From Dromaius novaehollandiae (taxonomy: Eukaryota; Chordata; Aves; Casuariiformes; Dromaiidae), in contig NC_088105.1 in the NCBI RefSeq assembly GCF_036370855.1, forward strand, positions 7,817,619-7,881,618: DNA of 64,000 bases, given 5' to 3'. Shown piece by piece: positions 9,301 through 17,600 of the stretch (the stretch's first letter is position 1; every line of letters begins with the position of its first letter). The notes beneath the pieces were generated by a model. The model searched no databases and had not been told where the DNA came from. It saw only the letters and a list, made by a program, of their open reading frames with translations. The translations under genes and the position numbers were made by a program.

Positions 9301-11962
9301 GAAGTCTTTCTCCAAATGTTCAGAGTCCTAAACATGAATGGAAAATCATTGCTTCAGAGAAAACATCAAGTGAGTATCTGAGGGCCTTTTTTTTTTTTTT
9401 TTTTGTCTATAAGATGTCTGGTATTATGTATCTACCACCCCATATGCACTAGGGATCTCCTTTAACATCTGTAAGAAATACAGAAGTGTTTCTTGTTTTG
9501 CTTTGTTTTTGCTGATGAGGTGATGGATACAAATCAAGTAACTTGCCCAGTAATTTTTAAGATGTTTCTAATATAACTGGGGCCAAACTTGGATTGTCTA
9601 TGTGTTGATCCATTACGCCGTCCCAGAGCCCACTGGTGTATAATTTGACCCAGAGAGTCTAAACTGTAGACAAACGTTCTTTGATTAATTAATTGAGTTA
9701 TTTGCAGTGTGTGGGAGGAGACTTTCTCCTAGCACATCTTTAGATTGCCATCTTATATACTTTCAGCACTACATGAATCATCTTTAAAAACAGTATTGTT
9801 CTCTAACTATGCTAACACTTGGAACCAGTAACTCTAAACAATAGTATAGCATTTTCACACAAAATAGGGAAGAAGCATAATCAGAAGCCCCTCGGTGATA
9901 TACATTTAAAATGTTGTTATATTAACCTTTTCTCCTGACTACAGGTAATACCTACCTGTGTCTTGCTGTTTTGGATGGTGTGCTGTGTGTGATATTCCTG
10001 CACGGACGTAACAGCCCTCAGAGCTCTCCCACTAGCACGCCGCGACTGCTGAAGAGTCTGAGTTTTGAGCTTCAGCCAAGTGATGTGATAGAGAAGCCCA
10101 TGTCTCCGATGCAATATGCTCGATCTGGATTGGGGACAGCTGAACTTAATGGCAAGCTAATAGCTGCAGGTAAAAGAAATAGTTCTTTAAAACAACTTGC
10201 TTAGCTGGGAAGAAATACACAGTGTCTTCTGTAACTATGTAGGCTATTTTACAGAGTCTGTGTTTTCTAACTTCCAAGCAATTGGTCTTTGGAAATTTGA
10301 TACCATCTGACCTTTTGCTTTTGGCTTTAGGTGGGTATAACAGAGAGGAGTGTTTGCGCACTGTGGAGTGCTACGATCCACAGAAGGACTCGTGGACTTT
10401 CATCGCACCTATGAGAACACCAAGAGCTCGATTCCAGATGGCAGTTCTAATGGTATGTGGTGGGTGGAGATTAGATGAAAATGTTGAATTATGTAAATGG
10501 CTTAAGTAGGTGGGACAAATGTGGCAAACTTAATAAAAATGGTAACAGAAGTTGCTTCATTGTAGTCAACAAGGTTAATAAAGTGATAATGAGTTGAATT
10601 GTTTAATATGTGAAACAGATGCTTATTTTTTTTTTCCATTTTAGGGGCAGCTGTATGTTGTGGGTGGGTCAAATGGTCACTCAGATGACTTGAGCTGTGG
10701 AGAAATGTATGAGCCAGAAATAGATGACTGGACTCCTGTTCCAGAATTGAGAACCAATCGTTGCAATGCAGGTAACCAGTCTGCAGTCGATTGTCTGCCT
10801 GTCTATCCATCCCCACACCCTACTAATTTATGAGCTTACTTGTTTTTCTTATTTATATGAACAGGAGTATGCGCCCTGAATGGAAAACTGTACATTGTTG
10901 GTGGCTCAGATCCTTACGGTCAAAAGGGACTTAAGAACTGTGATGTGTTTGATCCTGTAACAAAATCTTGGACAAGCTGTGCCCCCCTTAATATCCGTGA
11001 GTGTTTTAAAGTTTCAGCTGCTGTGGTATCTTGTTAGCCTGTGACTGCAGTGGCTGGCTGTAACTCACGGCTTTTGATCTACAGGGAGACACCAATCTGC
11101 GGTGTGCGAGCTAGGTGGGTATTTGTACATAATTGGAGGAGCGGAGTCGTGGAACTGCCTGAACAGTGTTGAGCGCTATAATCCAGAGAACAACACCTGG
11201 ACACTGATTGCTCCCATGAATGTGGCTAGACGAGGAGCTGGAGTGGCTGTTCATGACGGTAGGCTTTATGGTCTTACCTAGCTTCTTGTGCTTGATGAAC
11301 TTTTGTCACATTAAGCTACACTGCGAGTAGAAGGCAAAGCTGTGTTGCTTGCTAGGGAGGAAACAGTTAAAAAAAAACTGACTATGCCTTCAATGAAATT
11401 AAACTGTAACCAGAGAATTGAAAAACTTGATTTTGGGGCATTCCTTTTCAAAAACATCACCATGCAGCTTCTGTTTGAATCTGAACTTCGCTGAAATTAT
11501 TTTTGAGAAGGTGCAACAGTTCTGTTGATCAAGAGAGGCAAGGCAGGTTACTACTGTAACTTCAGAACCTGAATAAGGCAAGATTTCTTATAGAAAATCT
11601 TAAATTCACTTGTTTTGGCTTAGTTTGCCTGCCTGGAAAAAGTACTTTGTATTTGGTGACATGCTTGGTGCCTAGCAGATAAGCATCTATTTTATTCCCT
11701 TTTGATAGGGAAACTCTTTGTTGGTGGAGGCTTTGATGGCTCTCACGCAGTGAGCTGTGTGGAGATGTACGACCCTGCTAAAAACGAATGGAAGATGATG
11801 GCAAGCATGACTACTCCAAGAAGCAACGCTGGCATTACAACCGTGGCAGACACCATTTACGCAGTTGGGGGCTTTGATGGCAACGAGTTCTTGAACACTG
11901 TGGAAGTCTACAACCTGGAAACAAATGAATGGAGCCCCTACACAAAAATGTACAAGTTTTAA
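3252..11962 (+). CDS. IVNS1ABP: IVNS1ABP (NS1-BP / Nd1), BTB-BACK-kelch protein, complete CDS in 13 exons
   Basis: Joining 3252-3362, 3682-3851, 3930-4005, 4810-4983, 5438-5563, 6935-7042, 9249-9369, 9945-10169, 10331-10452, 10645-10771, 10865-10996, 11085-11258 and 11709-11962 gives 1920 nt, 639 residues plus TAA, with GT-AG introns and matching phases throughout. The order is a BTB/POZ domain (about 30-130), a BACK domain (about 135-235), a serine-rich linker (about 256-345) and six kelch repeats (about 364-639) with the expected double-glycine strands such as YVVGGSNG and YAVGGFDG. Human IVNS1ABP is about 642 residues and near-identical in the BTB region. The family binds actin, cullin-3 and splicing factors, and was named as a host partner of influenza NS1. 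The initiator has A at -3. The C-terminus reads KMYKF, differing slightly from mammals. I am very sure of the identity. Confidence 0.97.
3682..3851 (+). CDS. IVNS1ABP: IVNS1ABP coding exon 2 (residues 38-94), BTB core
   Basis: Acceptor atacatag, donor gtaagt. It encodes [17 protein letters not shown] and the following helices of the BTB dimerisation core. It ends two bases into the Gln-94 codon. Confidence 0.95.
3930..4005 (+). CDS. IVNS1ABP: IVNS1ABP coding exon 3 (residues 94-119)
   Basis: A 76-nt exon with acceptor ctttaatag and donor gtacaa. It completes Gln-94 and encodes [20 protein letters not shown], the last BTB helices. It ends in phase 0. Confidence 0.95.
4810..4983 (+). CDS. IVNS1ABP: IVNS1ABP coding exon 4 (residues 120-177), start of BACK
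   Basis: Acceptor tcttaacag, donor gttagt, phase 0 at both ends. It encodes the BTB-BACK junction beginning [11 protein letters not shown] and ending FLKLPRLK. Confidence 0.95.
5438..5563 (+). CDS. IVNS1ABP: IVNS1ABP coding exon 5 (residues 178-219), BACK
   Basis: The acceptor is a short attcaag with a weak pyrimidine tract; the donor is gttagt. It encodes [19 protein letters not shown] and the [12 protein letters not shown] helix, ending EDLMEE in phase 0. Its donor may join either the regular exon at 6935 or the candidate terminal exon at 5963. Confidence 0.94.
5963..6450 (+). other. IVNS1ABP: Candidate alternative terminal exon of IVNS1ABP (kelch-less isoform)
   Basis: A good acceptor, atctccccatag, precedes 5963. 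Spliced in phase 0 from exon 5, it adds only Val-Tyr and then TAA at 5969-5971, giving a protein of about 221 residues with BTB and BACK but no kelch repeats. No canonical AATAAA follows within the intron, so the 3' end given here is a guess. The mouse Nd1 gene is reported to make a short form lacking kelch repeats, which is why this acceptor is listed. It could equally be a decoy site. Confidence 0.35.
6935..7042 (+). CDS. IVNS1ABP: IVNS1ABP coding exon 6 (residues 220-255)
   Basis: Acceptor ttgtttttgcag, donor gtacca. It encodes [19 protein letters not shown] and the acidic DDDH stretch that closes the BACK region, phase 0 at both ends. Confidence 0.95.
8078..8105 (+). repeat. C13T15 composite homopolymer
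   Basis: Thirteen C followed by fifteen T in IVNS1ABP intron 6. Confidence 0.9.
8566..8589 (+). repeat. A15G9 composite homopolymer
   Basis: Fifteen A followed by nine G, continuing as tggggaggg. This is the same purine-then-G type as the tract 480 bp upstream but on the other strand. Confidence 0.9.
9249..9369 (+). CDS. IVNS1ABP: IVNS1ABP coding exon 7 (residues 256-296), linker
   Basis: Acceptor gattttgcag, donor gtgagt. It encodes the charged and serine-rich linker beginning KKPPREN and ending EKTS. It leaves one base of codon 296, completed by the next exon. This linker is a little shorter than the mammalian one, which accounts for the 639 versus 642 residue length. Confidence 0.94.
9520..9640 (-). 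mobile_element. Possible old tRNA-derived SINE (MIR/CORE-like) in IVNS1ABP intron 7
   Basis: Plus-strand text runs gatgaggtgatgg, aagtaacttgcccag, ggccaaacttgga and tgatccattacgccgtccc, in the order seen in reversed MIR-type SINEs (gaggaaactgag, agtaacttgccca, gggattcgaaccc, and a tRNA box). Too decayed for a firm call. Confidence 0.4.
9945..10169 (+). CDS. IVNS1ABP: IVNS1ABP coding exon 8 (residues 296-370), linker to kelch 1
   Basis: Acceptor tgactacag, donor gtaaaa. It encodes [11 protein letters not shown], the proline/serine segment [13 protein letters not shown] and then the lead-in to the first kelch blade, ending GKLIAAG across the junction. Confidence 0.95.
10331..10452 (+). CDS. 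IVNS1ABP: IVNS1ABP coding exon 9 (residues 371-411), kelch 1
   Basis: Acceptor tggctttag, donor gtatgt. It encodes [17 protein letters not shown] and the W-x-F strand, so this exon is close to one kelch blade. It ends in phase 0. Confidence 0.95.
10645..10771 (+). CDS. IVNS1ABP: IVNS1ABP coding exon 10 (residues 412-453), kelch 2
   Basis: Acceptor ttccattttag, donor gtaacc. It encodes [19 protein letters not shown], then an MYEPEIDDW strand and the RTNRCNAG loop. The next exon starts in phase 1. Confidence 0.95.
10865..10996 (+). CDS. IVNS1ABP: IVNS1ABP coding exon 11 (residues 454-497), kelch 3
   Basis: Acceptor tatgaacag, donor gtgagt (the base before it is the first base of an Arg codon). 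It encodes [19 protein letters not shown] and a W-T-S strand. The intron to the next exon is only 88 bp. Confidence 0.95.
11085..11258 (+). CDS. IVNS1ABP: IVNS1ABP coding exon 12 (residues 498-555), kelch 4
   Basis: Acceptor tgatctacag, donor gtaggc. It encodes [18 protein letters not shown], the [10 protein letters not shown] strand and the start of the following blade, GVAVHDG. Confidence 0.95.
11709..11962 (+). CDS. IVNS1ABP: IVNS1ABP coding exon 13 (residues 556-639), kelch 5-6 and stop
   Basis: The acceptor is ttttgatag. It holds the last two blades ([13 protein letters not shown] and [15 protein letters not shown]) and ends KMYKF then TAA at 11960-11962. The kelch 5 strand has three glycines where mammals, as I recall, have V-C-G-G. 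Confidence 0.95.
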
Positions 11963-13150
11963 GTGATTTAAATTCCTTTTTCAAACTAACAGGCTTAGTG
12001 ATGTAATTGTGTTTTAGTAGAGGTACACTTGTGAATAGGGTTGGGGAGGGCATAGATGTTGCCAACAGCAACACAGAGCTTTTGCATATTGCATATTAAT
12101 GTGCTGTACATATTTGTTTTGGAAAGAATATCAAGATGAAGGGTTTTTGTGTATTTTAGAACTTTAGATTTTTTCCTTTTTTTAAGACTTTGAAGATATT
12201 GCAAGAGAAACTAGACTGGGCATATCATTTCAGGAGCTTCCCCCAGTGTTTGTTTTGCCACTTTGCACATTAAATGACTTTTTTTGTGTAGAACGTGTCT
12301 ATGGGGCAGGAAGTGTAAGTTTTTTGTTTTTTTGGGGGGGGTAGTTAGTTGTTTCATCAGGCCTTGTTTTTCTTCAGTAACTGGAACAATCTGTAACAAG
12401 AAGCCTTATTTAAATAGATATAATGGCTATTTTTTTTATTAAAGAAGCTGACATGCCTGCCAATACCTAATCTTTTATGATTGCCTTTTTATAACAGTTT
12501 TTATATACTCAGCAGAGTATTTTATCTGTTGAAGTGAAAATGGCAGATAAATGGTTATTGAAGCAAAGAGACAATCTTGGAGTTCATAGAAACTGAGTGG
12601 GACACTTAATTTACCACTACATGAGCTTCTAAGCTTTTGCCTCTGCTACAATATTGTAACTTAGTATGCAACACTTTCATTAGATTTGAATGGAGTTTCT
12701 GAACATAACATAGCTGTGACTTTCTAGTATTGAAAAATTATTTTGGCTCCAACTATTTTGACAAAAATGCAGAGGGTGCTTTATGTACAGCAGTTTTACT
12801 ACTACGGTTGAGCTAACATTTGTAAAACAAGAACTAAAGTGTGGGTTTTTTCTCATGGTTTTTAAACTATTTCCTGTTGGCAAAGAAAAGGTATTCATCT
12901 GATTAGTAACAGTGTTAGGTTTATTTTTCTAATATCACAAGCTGAAATTGTGCTAGAATACAAATTACTTGATTTCATATGTGCTCATAGTACTATGTTG
13001 TAGTTCACTTTCTCTATTCATGGATACAATGTTGGTTAGGATGACTTGGTGTCTAATGTGTAGTGCTGCACATCTAACTCCCAGTGCCAAAATTAGCACT
13101 TACTGCTTGCTGCTGATGCAAACACATTAAAGGTACCTTTTGGGAAATCC
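11963..13150 (+). other. IVNS1ABP: IVNS1ABP 3'UTR
   Basis: About 1.2 kb of AT-rich sequence with no ORF of note follows the stop. The best poly(A) signal is ATTAAA at 13126-13131, followed by a GT/T-rich stretch at about 13167-13193, placing cleavage near 13150. An earlier ATTAAA at about 12439 and a later AATAAA at 13376-13381 are weaker candidates because the G/T-rich element is less clear. Confidence 0.65.
13126..13131 (+). terminator. IVNS1ABP: Poly(A) signal ATTAAA, likely IVNS1ABP
   Basis: ATTAAA lies about 35-60 nt upstream of a G/U-rich run with tgtgttgtgtt, the usual arrangement for cleavage between them. Confidence 0.55.
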
Positions 13151-13284
13151 TTGCACCACAAGATTGCTGTAAAATGTGTTGTGTTCTTTCTTTAACGGGA
13201 CAGTTTACACACACACGCTTGCAACCATAGAAGCAAAGTTTCACAGATTTAGACAAACAAGGTGGAATGTCTTCAAAGCACCAC

Positions 13285-14560
13285 AGACATCTACAACCAA
13301 CTGTTTATTATAACAATAAGTTAAATTTTTTTTTACAATCAAGACTTTACAAATACATTCAAAAGTTAATATTAAAATAAACATCTAGAACTGTACCAGT
13401 TATCTCTATACAAATACATACATCAAAGAGGTAGCTTTGAAGGCCACAGCAGCATTGAAAATGGCTTTTAGAAAGTTTTACTGACTTGAATCAGTTTTGG
13501 AAAGCAACAGCTGAGGTGTTCAAATAAAACTGTCACCTGAAAAGCTGTGACAAGGCAAGTCATTGATTATAACCTGCAGCAGACAAAAACAAAAAAACCC
13601 TTGCCTTTACAGGAAGATAACCAAACAGAAGGATGAGGAATCTTCTAAGAGTTTTTTTTAGCAAATTCCTTCTAGATGAGAGCTACTAAGATTAAGTGGA
13701 TATTTTAATCAAGGAAAAAACATCACTTTCCTCCAAACTTAAAGTTATTATTTATAACTGACATGCTTAATTACAAGTATTGATACCAATTTCACCATTG
13801 TCACTGGCTTAAGATTTTTTAACCAGAAGAGGTCAGTTTAGATAGTCTACATATGTTGACAGAAGCACTAAAAAGAGGTCCAGGATAAATAGCCACATGA
13901 ATTAAAAAAAAACAAACAACAAACAAAAACCCCCCCTTTCCTTCTGCATGCTACATCTTCTCTTAAGCCTTGTGTATTTGCAGACTATAGGATAGATATT
14001 TTGTGCCTCTGCTTAAATCCTTCATTTCTATAGGGGGTTGTAAAACATAAAGTCAAATACCTATGATGCTTACTAACAGTCAACTGCTTCAATTTTTAGT
14101 CCTTTCAGAGCCCCAGGTATCACAATACATTTTTTTTCCTCACCTTTTCCCACTCCCCTTCATCTATTTTATCTGCAAGAACAAATACAAACATTAGCAA
14201 CAGCTCTAACCTCTCAAAAATAGGTAACACTAACACTTTTGGAGTTTAGAACCAGTGTTTTAAAGTAGCGTTCTCAGTGGACACCAAGCTTTTGCTGTAT
14301 CCAGCCAGAGACTGTCTTAAGATAGAAAATTCTACTAGGTTGCAGTTCTTAGCAGAAATTCTGACTTTTAACGATTTCTGTGTGTAACCAGTTCTTTTTT
14401 TTCCTTTAACTCAACAACTATAAAACAGCACCATCAAGAAAAAAGGCAGATTTTTTGGCTCCTCGGATATGTTTTTCTTCCCCCACCAGAGGAGTTATAC
14501 TTAGTTTGGACAAAGAAAGCAAAGGAGGTAGCACCACAGCTCCAAACCTTGCCTGCAGTG
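13285..14560 (-). other. SWT1: SWT1 3'UTR
   Basis: AT-rich non-coding sequence between the SWT1 stop at 14561-14563 and the AATAAA at 13309-13304. A minor A-rich stretch with short C run lies at 13904-13937. No other exon is seen. Confidence 0.65.
13304..13309 (-). terminator. SWT1: Poly(A) signal AATAAA, likely SWT1
   Basis: On the minus strand AATAAA is followed 15-35 nt later by a G/U-rich segment (tgtctgtggtg), a textbook arrangement. Cleavage is expected near 13285. It lies about 1.25 kb downstream of the SWT1 stop codon with no better signal between. Confidence 0.65.
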
Positions 14561-14666
14561 TCACAGCCAGCCCCTGTTTTTTGCTTCCGTGTGGACAGAT
14601 GCATTGCACTGTTTAATAGTATGTTCCAGCTGAGCCAACTGGCAGCATCCAACTGCTAGCCTTTCT
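14561..14666 (-). CDS. SWT1: SWT1 coding exon 18 (residues 855-889), stop
   Basis: The acceptor is cttttcttctctag; the first base completes the Arg codon split with the exon at 20774. It encodes [20 protein letters not shown] then [14 protein letters not shown] and TGA. Mammalian SWT1, as I remember it, matches to RGW and then runs on for several residues, so the avian tail appears shorter. The match and phase make this the true last exon. Confidence 0.88.
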
Positions 14667-17600
14667 CTAGAGAAGAAAAGAGAGATTTTATTAAAAGATT
14701 GTCAGGAAGCAAGGGACTACCTTCCACAGACAGGAAAATTTCAGTATGTTGTGTTTTAAAAAATGAAGTGTTGAAGGGATTCTAAAACCATGCTTTAAAG
14801 CTGTCGAAAGCAGAAAATACTCAGCCTCTCTGAAAATCCAGAAGCATTTTATCTTTATAGCAAAAGATTAGGTTCATTACAGAGCTAGCTAATCAGTATT
14901 TGTTCCCAGCTGTATGCTGCAATAAAGTCTTTATTGAAAGAAAGTCTAAAAGCCATGCGGCAAATGTAATTTCAGTCTTCTAAACGCAACATTGAACCTT
15001 CAACTCATCTAAAATGCTGTCTTGTTTTTCACTGAATCTTTTGAATGAGAATGTCTTTAAGCTGCAAGTCAACCTCTTTTCTATACATTTACACATCCCA
15101 TCAATTGAAACAAGTTTCTCTCACAGTTTGAGTGTCTAATTTTAGGCACGTAGAGAATCCAGTCCCAATCCCGTATGGGTACACTTAGTCCTGTTACTTT
15201 TGTACTTGCCTAATTTAGATCCAAAACTTTTCTGATAATCTGTGGAGTATTGCTAACTGTAGAGGAAGAGACAACTTTTTAATACAAGTCTCTGGTTGTA
15301 CAAGGTAAATACTGCAGAAATCAGCTAGTCAGAAGGGGGTTACTGTGTTCATATATCGATTAGGGATACCAGTACTGAGAAAAAAATACTACAGTTTTGG
15401 GAGCCAGCATGCATTTACCAGATATTTACAGTAACCACAGCAATTTCTGTTTCAGACTGGCAAACAGTGCTGAATTCTTAAATAGTGGCCCTTCTGGTTC
15501 AACACATGAAAACCTTTCCAATTTCTATATTCTCTGAAGGTAGTGAAACAAAACTCCCATCTTTCAGAGTGCTTAAATAAATGTTGGTAAACTTGCAAAA
15601 CTCTCTGATGCAGGAAGTGGTTTCCGCATGCCGACTTTCATGCAAGTCACCTGTAGACCCTGAACCCTGAACGCAACCTGCTGCATTTTTATTTGCTCAG
15701 TTTGACCAGTCTTCCCTGTGCAGTTTGCCATTTTTCTAGCTATAAAGTTGCCAAAATACTTGCTTGTTTTTCAGTCTAAACTTGGAATTAAAGGGCAAAA
15801 TTGGTTGAATGGTAAACAGGAACAATAACGACAACAAAACAACCCTCTCATTCTATACTTAGGCTTTGAACTCCACTAGTAGTTAAAACTGACAAATACT
15901 GATAAAAGGCTAGTACTTAAGCTACAGTATTTTCAAAACATACTTGCTTCAGCCCTTGGGGATGAAAAACCCACCACAGGTAAACCAGCTAAATTTTAAA
16001 GAGTTAAAAAGAGATCTCGGGTATACACAAACAATGTTATTTTAAACAATTATGGCAGATGGCACAGTGGTACATTTGATGTTCTTGCTATACAAGAGAC
16101 ACAAAAAGTCCTATTCACCCCATTGGGGAAGAAGAGCCCAAAATAGGCCCTTTGTATCCCCTCCGATCTGTTCACATCCTTGCAATAGCCCCTCTGCACG
16201 GGAGTTACTGACGGAAGAGAGTCTGCTCCCACCTCTTATCTACTGGGCAGTTTTTGCCACCAGATGTAAGAGCAGTTACTATGAATTATTTGTTACTTTC
16301 TAACTGGGATAGGTGGCTGCAAAGCTTGAAACCAGTTGTCCTGATTCAAAGAGAATACAATTTAATAAAATTTCTAACTAAAATTGACATGGCAGAAAAG
16401 AAATTACACAGTTGTGATCTTTTGCTTTCAAGCTGCTAAAAATAAGGATATTATACTAACATCTCTAAAATAACTAATCCACAACTCAGCCAAAAAGGCA
16501 GATCTCATTACTTTTTGCTGTCCACTGTATTATGAAAAGGTAATTAAAAAGAAGAAAAAAAGTGCTGAAAGGTCATTTAAATCAGTTTCTCTTGACAGAA
16601 TGAGGATTTTACATTATATGTAAATAAAGACAGTTTGAGTTGTACCTTCTATTGTATTTATACACAGCATAAATCTCTTGACTACCCTGATTTAGATTTG
16701 TTACCCAAGATGATCTGAACCTGATCATATAGAAAACATTCTGTAATTTCTTTTTTCCAAAAGACCATTAAAAAAAAAAAAAAAGCAAGGTTAAAAAGCT
16801 ACATGAGTGCAGCCTGAGGGCTACCAGACCAGCCTCCTAAACAGTAACTTTTATGATGCTGAGCACAAGTTATACACATTATTTTCTTTATGGCAGTGTC
16901 CATGCAGATCTATTCCCATCAGCTAGATCTGTTACATCCTCTTTCACTTGATCTACCTCTAAAAAAAATAATCAATTTTTTAAACAAATACAATTCAAAC
17001 TAAGGGATGCTTTAAAAAGGATATGTACCATAAACTCAGTAATTTTTGTTCTAACGGATAACATAAGATTGGCAGATGAGCCCACAGAGCAGGAGATGAA
17101 AAACTATCACAAAATGGCAGTTTAAGTCGACAGCGTTCTTCTGGCAATAACCGATAGCATTAGCACAGCCGTGCTGATGCAAAAACCCCCGTCCTCCTGA
17201 TGAATGAACTCCATTCACCAGCTGCAAACCAAGCCTCAACTCCATTTCAGCACTGGAGAGTTAGGAACTGCTTGGTAGCCAGTAACACAGCGTACTTATT
17301 CGGGCTATCAGTCAAGTCTGTTTAGAGAGAGAATTCACACCACGATTCTTCAGCAACACAAGCTATAAACACGCCAAAGCAGTTAAGCAGCTTCTTCAAA
17401 ACCAGTTCTTGAAAACTAGCACACTAAAATATCTCAGCTGAGATGAATATTTCATTCTCCTTCTATCTCTATTACAATTCTCCCTGGGTTATTTTTGTGG
17501 CCACTGCGTAACAGCTAGAACAGGAAAGGGTAGGACTCTACACACTGACTTTTTATACCCAAGCACAGTGCAGTGGGTTCACTCTCAAATCAAGTTACTA

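Noticed and set aside
14920-14936. Perfect inverted repeat caataaag-t-ctttattg, a poly(A) signal on both strands
   Set aside because: Although striking, it lies in the SWT1 terminal intron, about 1.8 kb past the likely IVNS1ABP poly(A) site and upstream of the last SWT1 exon. No G/U-rich element follows on either strand.
16880-16962. Acceptor-like T run followed by a short minus-strand open stretch ([13 protein letters not shown])
   Set aside because: It is out of phase with the SWT1 exon upstream and resembles nothing in SWT1. A T-rich tract before AG is common by chance in this intron.
17051-17245. Minus-strand open frame with an acceptor-like start that could follow SWT1 exon 17 in phase
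   Set aside because: Its translation has no similarity to SWT1, whereas the exon at 14561-14666 matches the family tail closely and fits the same phase.
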